The notes under the pieces were generated by a model. The model was not told where the DNA came from. It searched no databases and saw only the letters and a list, made by a program, of their open reading frames with translations. The translations under genes and the position numbers were made by a program. A stretch of DNA of 64,000 nucleotides from Clostridium sp. Marseille-P2415 (GTDB taxonomy: Bacteria; Bacillota; Clostridia; Lachnospirales; Lachnospiraceae), in assembly GCF_900155545.1 (NCBI RefSeq), contig NZ_LT732526.1:3923827-3987826 (forward strand), read 5' to 3'. The number at the start of each line of letters is the position of its first letter. Position 1 is the first letter of the stretch. Shown here piece after piece: positions 17,245 through 23,929 of the stretch.

Positions 17245-17727
17245 ATGAAAAAATTCTTAGGCCGTATAGATGAGAATCTGGCGATTATAGCGATGATTAT
17301 CATGCTGGCTCTGGCATTTGTAAATGTTATTTCAAGATATTTTCTACATGCTTCTATCTCTTTTACAGAAGAAATCACCAGTGCGCTGTTAGTTCTGCTT
17401 TCCATGCTTGGAACCGCGCTGGCAGCGAAGAAACATGCTCACTTGGGGCTGACCATCTTAACAGACCTTATGAAACCTAAGACGAAGGCAGTATTTGTTG
17501 CATTGGGAAATGGAATGGGATGTGTATTCAGTATTGTTCTTTTTGTGACCGGCATTGGTATGGTCCGGAACCAGTATAACTTAAAACAGGTTTCCGTAGC
17601 TTTGCAATGGCCGGAATGGATATATGGAACATTTCTTCTTGTTGGAAGTTTTTTCATGACAATTTGTTTTGCCCAGGCCGTATTAGATATTTTAAAAACC
17701 ATAAAGGAGGAGGGAAAGAATAAATGA
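17245..17727 (+). CDS. TRAP transporter small permease (DctQ-like)
   Basis: 160 residues from the ATG at 17245, chosen because AAGGAGAGG lies at 17230-17238; an in-frame ATG at 17227 precedes that site. Four membrane segments are predicted. The motif FVNVISRYFLHASISFTEEITSALLV is typical of DctQ proteins. It forms the membrane complex with the large permease, whose start overlaps its stop (ATGA). Confidence 0.92.
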   Translation: MKKFLGRIDENLAIIAMIIMLALAFVNVISRYFLHASISFTEEITSALLVLLSMLGTALAAKKHAHLGLTILTDLMKPKTKAVFVALGNGMGCVFSIVLFVTGIGMVRNQYNLKQVSVALQWPEWIYGTFLLVGSFFMTICFAQAVLDILKTIKEEGKNK

Positions 17728-18992
17728 CAGCTGCAGTTTTATTTGGATCTTTTATTATCATGCTTCTTTTAAATGTGCCGATTGCCGTGTGTCTTGGACT
17801 TTCGAGCGTGTTTGCGCTGCTGAGTGCGGGTATGCCGCTGACCATGGTTCCCGGTAATTACTATGCAGCATCAAATAAGTTCATCCTTCTTGCCATTCCA
17901 TTTTTTATTCTCGGTGGAAATATCATGGCAAAGGGCGGGATTTCCGGACGTCTGATAAATCTGGCCCGCAGCATGGTGGGGCATATCAGAGGCGGTATGG
18001 CGATTGTATGTGTAGTATGTGCCTGCTTTTTCGCGGCAATTTCCGGTTCAGGACCGGCAACCGTAGCAGCGTTGGGTGTATTGGTAATTCCAGCCATGAT
18101 CGAAGCCGGTTATGAGGATTCTGATGCCAGTGCATTGATGTCAGTATCCGGTACGATCGGTCTTATTATTCCTCCATCCATTCTGTTTGTTGTGTATGGT
18201 TCCATTACCGGTGTATCCGTAAGTGATCTGTTTATGGGGGGAGTAATTCCGGGAATTGTTATGGGCCTTTGCCTGATTATTGCCTGTTTGATTAAAAACC
18301 GTCACCGTAAGCTGAAAACGCTTCCGAAAACCTCATGGAAAGAGCGCCGGGCTGCATTTAAGGATGCTTTTTTAGGATTGATGATGCCGGTGATTATTCT
18401 TGGTGGAATTTATGGCGGTGTTTTCACTCCTACGGAAGCAGCGGCCGTATCAGCCGTATATGGGCTGCTTGTCGGAATTTTTGTTTATCATAGCATTACT
18501 CTTTCTGTATTTAAGGATATCATCAAAGAATCAGTGGAACAGACGGCATCTGTTATGTTTATTAATGCAGCAGCCAGTTTATTTGCCTGGGTGATTACCA
18601 TGGGAGGATACGGTGAAGTTGCAGCGACGGCATTAATTACCTTATCCGGAGGAAATTTGAAATTATTACTGCTTGTTATTAATATAATCTTACTGTTTGC
18701 CGGTATGGTTATGGATGGCACTTCAGCAAGCTATATTTTCGTTCCATTTATCAGCGCTGCTGCGATTTCATTAGGATATGATCCGGTTGCACTGGGGGTA
18801 TTGACCGTTATGAATCTGGCAATCGGAAATGCGACACCTCCTGTGGGGGTCTGCCTGTATGTGGGCTGCAATATCGGCCGTGTTTCCATGAAACAGATTT
18901 GCAAGGCGGCGTTCCCTTATATTGCTGCATCTATAATCGCATTGTTCATTATTACATACGTACCTCAGCTTTCCTTGCTGCTGGTTAAGTAA
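17724..18992 (+). CDS. TRAP transporter large permease (DctM-like)
   Basis: 422 residues with about 11-13 membrane segments. The DctM signatures are GGNIMAKGGISGRLINLA, ISGSGPATVAALGVLVIPAM and GVFTPTEAAAVSAVYGLLVG. It is the sodium-coupled transport subunit. It overlaps the small permease gene by four bases and is followed 38 bases later by the binding-protein gene, so all three TRAP subunits are present. Confidence 0.95.
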   Translation: MTAAVLFGSFIIMLLLNVPIAVCLGLSSVFALLSAGMPLTMVPGNYYAASNKFILLAIPFFILGGNIMAKGGISGRLINLARSMVGHIRGGMAIVCVVCACFFAAISGSGPATVAALGVLVIPAMIEAGYEDSDASALMSVSGTIGLIIPPSILFVVYGSITGVSVSDLFMGGVIPGIVMGLCLIIACLIKNRHRKLKTLPKTSWKERRAAFKDAFLGLMMPVIILGGIYGGVFTPTEAAAVSAVYGLLVGIFVYHSITLSVFKDIIKESVEQTASVMFINAAASLFAWVITMGGYGEVAATALITLSGGNLKLLLLVINIILLFAGMVMDGTSASYIFVPFISAAAISLGYDPVALGVLTVMNLAIGNATPPVGVCLYVGCNIGRVSMKQICKAAFPYIAASIIALFIITYVPQLSLLLVK

Positions 18993-19030
18993 CTTAAGAT
19001 GGAAAAACTATATAAAAAGGGGATAATTTT

Positions 19031-20077
19031 ATGAAAAGAATCGTTGCTTTATTACTTGGTGTTTCATTAACCGCCGGATTATTGGCTGGATGCGGTTCAT
19101 CCGCCGGTTCACCGACAGCGGCAGGAAATTCTGCAAACAGTGGTTCCGGTTATGAGAAACTGGATATTAAGATTGCTTCTATAGGTACAAAACAGGGGGC
19201 GGATACGGTAACTGCGCAGCATTTTGCAGACCTCGTGAATGAGGCATCAGGCGGACAAATCAAAGTAACTGTTTTTTCTGATGGATCGCTTACCGGCAGC
19301 AGTATGGCAAAGATGATTGAAATGCTGGTTTCCGGGGGGGTATTTGATATTGCGATTACTTCAGGCTCTACATTAGGCCATATTGATGAAAGGTTTCTGA
19401 CTCATCAGATCCCGTTCCTGTTCAAAGATTATGATGAGGCAACCAAGTATCTCGATGGCACCGGCGGAGAATATTATACAAAGCTTATGGCTGAAAAAGG
19501 CCTCATGCCTCTTGGATCTTTCTATAACGGCATGCGTCAGCTTACTAACAGTAAAAAAGAAGTTACCGGTCCGGAAGATTTGAAGAATATGAAAATTCGT
19601 GTTCCAAACGGTGAAGTTTATATGAAAACGCTTAAAGACTTAGGGGCAGATCCAATTGCGATGTCCTGGGGCGAAGTATTTACAGCGCTTCAGCAAGGTA
19701 CAATTGACGGAGAAGAGAATGGATATCAGACGATTTATTCTAATAATATCCATGAAGTTCAGCCTTATATCACGGAATGGAACTGGAGCTTTGACTGCAA
19801 CTTCATTACTGTAAATCAGGCAGCATGGAATAAATATAGTGAAGCTGCTCAGACATTGTTAAAGGAAAAAGCTGAGGAGGCAGCGCAGTGGGGCCGCGAA
19901 CAGATGCTCAATGATGATAAAAAAATCAAACAGGAATATCTTGACGGCGGTAAGATTACGATTACGGAATTAACGGATGAGCAGAGGCAGGTATTTGTAG
20001 ATGCGGTAAGGCCGGTTCAGGAATACTTTATTGATAAGTTTGGTGCCGAGAGTTGTGCTGCATGGGGACTTGAATGA
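19031..20077 (+). CDS. TRAP transporter solute-binding lipoprotein (DctP-like)
   Basis: 348 residues. The lipobox is LLAGC with the lipidated cysteine at residue 21, followed by a Ser/Gly/Ala linker. The DctP core includes Arg190 in NMKIRVPNGE, the conserved arginine that binds the substrate carboxylate, and TALQQGTIDGEENG. The substrate is therefore very likely an organic acid. Sitting downstream of the amidase and permease genes, it belongs to the same transcript. Confidence 0.94.
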   Translation: MKRIVALLLGVSLTAGLLAGCGSSAGSPTAAGNSANSGSGYEKLDIKIASIGTKQGADTVTAQHFADLVNEASGGQIKVTVFSDGSLTGSSMAKMIEMLVSGGVFDIAITSGSTLGHIDERFLTHQIPFLFKDYDEATKYLDGTGGEYYTKLMAEKGLMPLGSFYNGMRQLTNSKKEVTGPEDLKNMKIRVPNGEVYMKTLKDLGADPIAMSWGEVFTALQQGTIDGEENGYQTIYSNNIHEVQPYITEWNWSFDCNFITVNQAAWNKYSEAAQTLLKEKAEEAAQWGREQMLNDDKKIKQEYLDGGKITITELTDEQRQVFVDAVRPVQEYFIDKFGAESCAAWGLE

Positions 20078-20104
20078 TCGTATAAATGAGAAAGGAGAAT
20101 AATC

Positions 20105-20902
20105 ATGGAGAAGAGACCGAATAAGTTACGCGAGGCACTGAATCATCATCAGCCTTCACTTGGTACCAGAATAGAGAGTACCTGGCCGTATATAGCTGAG
20201 ATGGCGGCTTCCAGCGGAATGTATGATTATGTACAGTTTGATGGAGAATATTCACCTTATGAACAGGCGGATGTGGAAAATATATGCAGAGCTTCCGAAT
20301 TGTTTGGCTGCGCTACTGTTGTTAAAGTTGATCGTAAAAATCGGGCATTTGTAGCCCAGAAAGCAATTGCTTCCGGTGCTCATGGTATTTTATTTGCTGA
20401 TTTATACAATGAGGAGGAAGTACGAAAAACTCTGTATGATATTTGCCCAAGTGCACCGGATGGAGGTATTTTCGGCCGTCCAAACCGCCGTTTTGGAATG
20501 AATGGATCTGGAAGAATGAAAGTAGCTGACTATGTTAAACAGGTAAATGATGTGGTTAAGATGGTTATGATTGAAAAAAAAGATGCCATGAAGAATCTCG
20601 AAAAAATTGTACAGGTACCAGGTGTTGATATGGTTGCTTTTGGGCCGCATGACTATGCGATGAATGTTGGCTGGGAGCCGGAAGAGCATGAAGAAGAACT
20701 GAAGCAGATTCATCATCAGATGATTAAAGTTGCATTGAAATATGGAGTTCAGCCGTGCGTTCTGTTAAATGATGCAAGCGAAATGCAGGAGTATTATGAT
20801 CTCGGAGTCCGCCATTTTAATATTGGAGATGAACTGTGTACCCATATCGCTTTTCATTCTAAAGTGGGAAAAATGGCTAAAAGTATATTGAATAAAAAAT
20901 AA
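20105..20902 (+). CDS. HpcH/HpaI-fold protein with altered active site
   Basis: 265 residues with the TIM-barrel pattern of HpcH/HpaI class II pyruvate aldolases. The two metal ligands are kept: Glu157 in VMIEKKD and Asp183 in VAFGPHDYAMNVG, 26 residues apart as in E. coli HpcH. By my alignment the catalytic histidine of DGEHAP is replaced by Tyr49 (FDGEYSP) and the carbonyl-binding arginine by Lys74 (VVKVDRKNR), at the same mutual spacing. It may thus be a lyase with other chemistry, or an isomerase or decarboxylase of the same superfamily. It follows the TRAP genes and probably processes the imported acid. Confidence 0.85.
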   Translation: MEKRPNKLREALNHHQPSLGTRIESTWPYIAEMAASSGMYDYVQFDGEYSPYEQADVENICRASELFGCATVVKVDRKNRAFVAQKAIASGAHGILFADLYNEEEVRKTLYDICPSAPDGGIFGRPNRRFGMNGSGRMKVADYVKQVNDVVKMVMIEKKDAMKNLEKIVQVPGVDMVAFGPHDYAMNVGWEPEEHEEELKQIHHQMIKVALKYGVQPCVLLNDASEMQEYYDLGVRHFNIGDELCTHIAFHSKVGKMAKSILNKK

Positions 20903-21017
20903 AATTAAGAATCAATCTTTGCTTTTGTTTTGTTTCCTGATATGGTATGATTACCGTAGTTGCCAAATTTATTTTAGCAGTATTTTTATTTTAGTGTGTC
21001 TGTTAGGGTGGAGAAAT

Positions 21018-21644
21018 ATGTCAAGAAAAGATCAAGCTTATAATTATATCAGAAATGAAATCGTATCAGGAAGGCTAAAGCCAGGATTACCGATTAGGGA
21101 AAATGATATTTCGGAGATTTTGCAGATGAGCCGGACTCCAATCAGAGAGGCACTAAAAGATCTTGAAGCAGAGGGAGTTGTTATAAGCTATGCTTCACAT
21201 GGAACCTTTGTGGCGGCATTAACACCGTATGATGTGGAAGAAATTTTTGAATTGCGTTCTCTTTTGGAAGCATGGGCCCTGGAAAAGAGCATTAATCGAA
21301 TTACGGAGCAGGAATTGGACTATATTGAGAAAATGCTCGTGAGTGCTGATGAGTCCGGTAATTGGGATGAGATTCATGCGGCAGATCTCTGGCTGCATAA
21401 TCTGATTGTGGAAAAGAATGGAAGTAAACGTCTGGTTACTTTCATGAATAATTTAAATACGCAGATTGAGCGAATCAGCATATGCGGCTCTGTTGATCCA
21501 AAACGGAAAGAAGATACATTTAAGGAACATAAGGCTATTATTGAAGGAATTCGCAGCAGAAATTTAAAGAAGAGCCAGACGTTACTTCGTAAACATTTGC
21601 GGCTTGTAGCAGAAGCGGCAATTGAAATAGCAAAAACGATTTAG
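21018..21644 (+). CDS. GntR-family regulator, FadR/FCD subfamily
   Basis: 208 residues from the ATG at 21018; an upstream in-frame ATG at 20919 adds a hydrophobic stretch unlike any GntR N-terminus, and GGGTGGAG lies correctly before 21018. The winged helix-turn-helix includes LKPGLPIRENDISEILQMSRTPIREALKDLEAEG. The FCD ligand domain has the metal-binding Asp/His pattern (AADLWLHNLI ... FKEHKAIIEGI). It likely represses the amidase/TRAP operon by binding the palindrome at 15685, with release by the imported acid. The separate 115-base gap before it could allow its own promoter. Confidence 0.93.
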   Translation: MSRKDQAYNYIRNEIVSGRLKPGLPIRENDISEILQMSRTPIREALKDLEAEGVVISYASHGTFVAALTPYDVEEIFELRSLLEAWALEKSINRITEQELDYIEKMLVSADESGNWDEIHAADLWLHNLIVEKNGSKRLVTFMNNLNTQIERISICGSVDPKRKEDTFKEHKAIIEGIRSRNLKKSQTLLRKHLRLVAEAAIEIAKTI

Positions 21645-21695
21645 ATCTTTCCCGGGTTTCGCGAAAATGAATATATTTATATAATGAAACGAAGA

Positions 21696-21731
21696 AAAAT
21701 GGCACTAGGATTTGCAACCTAGTGCCATTTT
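21696..21731. terminator. Bidirectional terminator hairpin
   Basis: Arms 21696-21709 (AAAATGGCACTAGG) and 21718-21731 (perfect complement) with an 8-base loop. U-tracts form on both strands (ATTTTG forward, TTTTTCTT reverse). It ends the amidase operon and also the short minus-strand unit at 21779-21922. Confidence 0.85.
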
Positions 21732-21746
21732 GTCTGCAGTCTGACG

Positions 21747-21765
21747 GTTAACCTCTAGGGTTAAC
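21747..21765. repeat. Palindrome GTTAACC/GGTTAAC
   Basis: Arms 21747-21753 and 21759-21765 around TCTAG. It sits between the stop of the short minus-strand ORF and the terminator. It may be part of the same transcript's 3' structure, or a regulator binding site of the kind used by MerR proteins; neither is proven. Confidence 0.4.
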
Positions 21766-21778
21766 TTAATGTGAAAGA

Positions 21779-21847
21779 CTATTTGCAAAACTGGGAAATT
21801 AATTCTAATAAACCGCTTAAATCGCATGAGCTGAAGTCAAAAGTCAT
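21779..21847 (-). CDS. Candidate 22-residue peptide gene
   Basis: ATG at 21847, stop at 21779-21781. GGAGG (minus strand) precedes the ATG by 9 bases, and a TTACAT-17-TACAAT promoter lies 50 bases upstream. The peptide begins MTFDFSSCDL and ends LISQFCK, with two cysteines, three serines and a hydrophobic middle. A terminator follows the stop by about 50 bases, giving a self-contained transcript of roughly 200 bases. It could be a signalling or modified peptide, a leader, or a small RNA that happens to contain an ORF. No modifying or exporting gene is adjacent. I do not recognise a family. Confidence 0.45.
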   Translation of the reverse strand: MTFDFSSCDLSGLLELISQFCK

Positions 21848-21893
21848 GATACGTAACCTCCCTTATTTTTTTTGTTTTCTTTGGAACAAGCTT

Positions 21894-21922
21894 ATTGTAA
21901 CATTAATGTAATGGAAATGTAA
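21894..21922 (-). promoter_or_regulatory. Promoter of the 22-residue peptide unit
   Basis: On the minus strand: TTACAT (21922-21917), 17-base spacer, TACAAT (21899-21894). Good match and optimal spacing, facing the short ORF at 21847. Confidence 0.6.
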
Positions 21923-22274
21923 TATATAAAAGATGGAATGCGAAGCAGTAATTGGCAAATGAAAGATTTATTCAAAGGCCCGTGAATCAGGCTGGCAATA
22001 TATATGATTAAATATTAAGGTTCCCGGAAAAAAATATGAAAATTGGAAAAAAATGGCAAGAACCATTGAATGAAGTTATTCAGTATGTTAACATGAAATT
22101 GGGAGATGGCTGTATATTCATTGCCGGGATAAAGGTTGTTTCCTATATATGCTAAGGGAATATAAAACGGATTTATGATACCTTTCACGTCTTGGGGGAA
22201 ATAATGCAGCTGCAGGATTGAAAGATAAGTTATTATTAATGCCGGAGGAACCGGCGGAAAGAGAGGATTCATAT
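21923..22274. other. Intergenic region upstream of the holin-like gene
   Basis: About 350 bases. A 39-codon plus-strand frame (22036-22155, beginning MKIGKKWQEPLNEVIQYVN) has no convincing ribosome binding site and may be the remains of a phage-type gene. The open frame continues in pieces into the region before the holin start. I see no other structure. Confidence 0.4.
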
Positions 22275-22568
22275 ATGGAGCAGATCATTAATTATGTTAA
22301 ACCGGAACTGATTGTAGTGGCAGTGGTACTGTATTTTTTAGGAGAGGGAGTCAAGCAGAGCCAGACCATCAAAAATAAGTATATCCCTCTTATCAATGGG
22401 GCAGCCGGTATCGTATTGTGTGGTATTTACGTATTTGCTACCAGCAGCTTTCAGACAGAGCAGGAAATTGCTATGGCAGCTTTTACGGCCATTACCCAGG
22501 GGATTCTGGTGGCAGGGTTGAGTACATACGCAGATCAGATTATTAAGCAGTCCGGAAAAACAGAGTAG
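22275..22568 (+). CDS. Phage holin family protein (A118-like)
   Basis: 97 residues from the ATG at 22275, preceded by AGAGAGGA. Three membrane segments: ELIVVAVVLYFLGEGV, YIPLINGAAGIVLCGIYVF and a C-terminal one ending in GILVAGLSTYADQIIKQ. The pattern, with a short charged tail, matches small holins such as Hol118, which permit endolysin release. No endolysin gene is adjacent, so this is either a prophage relic or a holin-like protein with another job. Confidence 0.7.
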   Translation: MEQIINYVKPELIVVAVVLYFLGEGVKQSQTIKNKYIPLINGAAGIVLCGIYVFATSSFQTEQEIAMAAFTAITQGILVAGLSTYADQIIKQSGKTE

Positions 22569-22648
22569 TACCGATTTTCCCGTTATTCACATCTCGTCTA
22601 TCTGTCCCATATAATACTACTGTATAATAAAAAAGAGAGGTATCGTAC

Positions 22649-22891
22649 ATGAGCTGTTTTTCGGGCTGCAGAAATAATTGCGGTTGCAATTGGAATAATA
22701 GATGTAATAATAACAGTGGGAATAATTGTTGGCGTGGCCGTGACGATAATTGTGACAGAGACCGAAACCGTGATCGGGAAGGGAATCGGTGTGAACGGGA
22801 AAAAAGAGAGGCTTACTGGGCCGGTTTCAGAGATGGGTGCAAAAATGCTCCGTGCCGTCGGCGGGTTGATGATGACTGTAATTGTGATTAA
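22649..22891 (+). CDS. Small Cys/Asn/Arg/Asp-rich protein of unknown function
   Basis: 80 residues starting MSCFSGCRNNCGCNW. The first 30 residues are Cys/Asn-rich, the middle is a run of Arg-Asp pairs (DNCDRDRNRDREGNRCERE), then EAYWAGFRDGCKNAPCRRR and a DDDCNCD tail. About eleven cysteines suggest metal binding or disulphides. AGAGAGG precedes the ATG at a suitable distance, and a TATAATAAA box lies 20 bases further up. No signal peptide. It vaguely recalls spore-coat or exosporium Cys-rich proteins of clostridia, but I cannot assign it. Confidence 0.6.
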   Translation: MSCFSGCRNNCGCNWNNRCNNNSGNNCWRGRDDNCDRDRNRDREGNRCEREKREAYWAGFRDGCKNAPCRRRVDDDCNCD

Positions 22892-22993
22892 ACAAGATGG
22901 ACGGGAGTCTACAGGAGATGGAGACTTCCGCCCTGAAATGCGGGTGCCGTAAAAGGCGCCTGAGTACCACCTTGACAGGTATGCTTCTTTTAT

Positions 22994-23539
22994 CTATTTC
23001 ATTTCGTCGGATACTTCAATATCGGTTCCCTCATGGCCGGCTTGTGGATTGAGGCGGTCCGGCCGTTTCCTGTATTTTGATTGCTCCGATAAGTCTATCA
23101 CATAATCATAAGCTTTCCTTTTTCCCAGATCAGTCAGCGTTAAATACACTTCTGCCATGTCGGCTATCTTATCCCTGTCGTCTGGCAGGGCTCTTTGTCC
23201 AATGGTTCCCAATCTTTCGTCTGTCCGGTAGTTTCCGTCAGCCGTTTCTCTGATCATTATCCCATCTTCAACTTTATAAGATCCTCTCTGCCATGCAGGG
23301 ACGTCAATATATAGATTATTATAATCGGTATAATCATCTTCCCAGCCCATCAAATAGGCAGGAGTCGTTTTTAATATCTCAGCCAGTTTTTCTAAAACAT
23401 TTGCAGGGACTTTTTCTATATGGCCATTTTCATATCTGAAAATAGTAGATCTTGAAACTCCTAATTGACTTGCTACATCGTCTGCACTCATATCTAATTG
23501 TTTTCTTCTGTCTTTGATTCTTTGACCGGTTATTGACAT
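22994..23539 (-). CDS. XRE-family repressor, copy 1
   Basis: 181 residues. The N-terminal helix-turn-helix is GQRIKDRRKQLDMSADDVASQLGVSRSTIFRYENG; the linker and C-terminal part have no peptidase residues, so it is not a LexA/CI-type self-cleaving repressor. AGGAGGT precedes the ATG. A close paralogue lies at 32266-32793, in the same orientation and with the same upstream operator arrangement. It is divergent from a small Cro-like gene and then a PRD activator gene. It probably binds the GTWGC-N6-GCRAC sites between these genes. Confidence 0.9.
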   Translation of the reverse strand: MSITGQRIKDRRKQLDMSADDVASQLGVSRSTIFRYENGHIEKVPANVLEKLAEILKTTPAYLMGWEDDYTDYNNLYIDVPAWQRGSYKVEDGIMIRETADGNYRTDERLGTIGQRALPDDRDKIADMAEVYLTLTDLGKRKAYDYVIDLSEQSKYRKRPDRLNPQAGHEGTDIEVSDEMK

Positions 23540-23572
23540 TTTCCTACCTCCTCAATGTATCATAGCACTGAT

Positions 23573-23588
23573 GTTGCGTAAATGCAAC
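23573..23588. promoter_or_regulatory. XRE operator O1, unit 1
   Basis: GTTGCGTAAATGCAAC, a 5-6-5 inverted repeat 33 bases upstream of the XRE start. The same pattern recurs at five other places in the two repeat units (consensus GTWGC-N6-GCRAC). Confidence 0.7.
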
Positions 23589-23658
23589 ATATACAGGCGC
23601 GAGTTTGCCATTCTCATATTGACTTTTTATTTTTAATGAGCTATTCTTATATTACAAG

Positions 23659-23674
23659 GTAGCATAAATGCGAC
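23659..23674. promoter_or_regulatory. XRE operator O2, unit 1
   Basis: GTAGCATAAATGCGAC, 10 bases before the small HTH gene and overlapping its likely promoter region. Confidence 0.65.
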
Positions 23675-23684
23675 TAAAAGGGAG

Positions 23685-23900
23685 ATGGATTTTTTGAATA
23701 TACAAATGTTAAAAGGAAAGATTATGGAGTCCGGGATTACACAGGAGGCGATGGCGGACGCCATTGGGATGAGCCGATGTACGTTTTACCGCAAAATGAA
23801 AAGAAAAGGAAACACATTTACTGTAGAAGAAATGAACAACATAGTGAAAACAATACATTTAAGCAAAGAGGAGGCTGTCAGTATTTTTTTTAGCACATAA
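23685..23900 (+). CDS. Small phage-type helix-turn-helix protein (Cro-like)
   Basis: 71 residues. The HTH spans MLKGKIMESGITQEAMADAIGMSRCTFYRKMKRKGN-like sequence (residues 8-44), followed by FTVEEMNNIVKTIHLSKEEAVSIFF, typical of small phage XRE/Cro proteins. The ATG at 23685 has AAGGGAG; a TTG at 23694 is an alternative. It lies between operators O2 and O3 and opposite the XRE repressor, as cI/cro pairs do. It may antagonise the repressor and control the downstream PRD regulator gene. Confidence 0.8.
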   Translation: MDFLNIQMLKGKIMESGITQEAMADAIGMSRCTFYRKMKRKGNTFTVEEMNNIVKTIHLSKEEAVSIFFST

Positions 23901-23916
23901 GTAGCAATAATGCGAC
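23901..23916. promoter_or_regulatory. XRE operator O3, unit 1
   Basis: GTAGCAATAATGCGAC immediately after the small HTH gene and 13 bases before the PRD activator start, where binding could block transcription or translation of the activator mRNA. Confidence 0.65.
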
Positions 23917-23929
23917 AAAAGGGGGAAGT

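Larger units (their letters stand above)
22994..23916. repeat. Direct repeat unit 1: XRE gene, operators and small HTH gene
   Basis: This block and the one at 32266-32972 are paralogous and in the same orientation: XRE gene, then a region with matching -10/-35 surroundings and three similar 16-bp operators. Unit 1 still has the 71-codon HTH gene between operators 2 and 3; unit 2 has lost it. The galactitol-type operon lies between the two units. Confidence 0.75.

Noticed and set aside
21741-21775. MerR-type operator reading of the GTTAACC palindrome
   Set aside because: The word resembles MerR sites, but no -35/-10 pair with 19-base spacing fits around it and no MerR gene is near.
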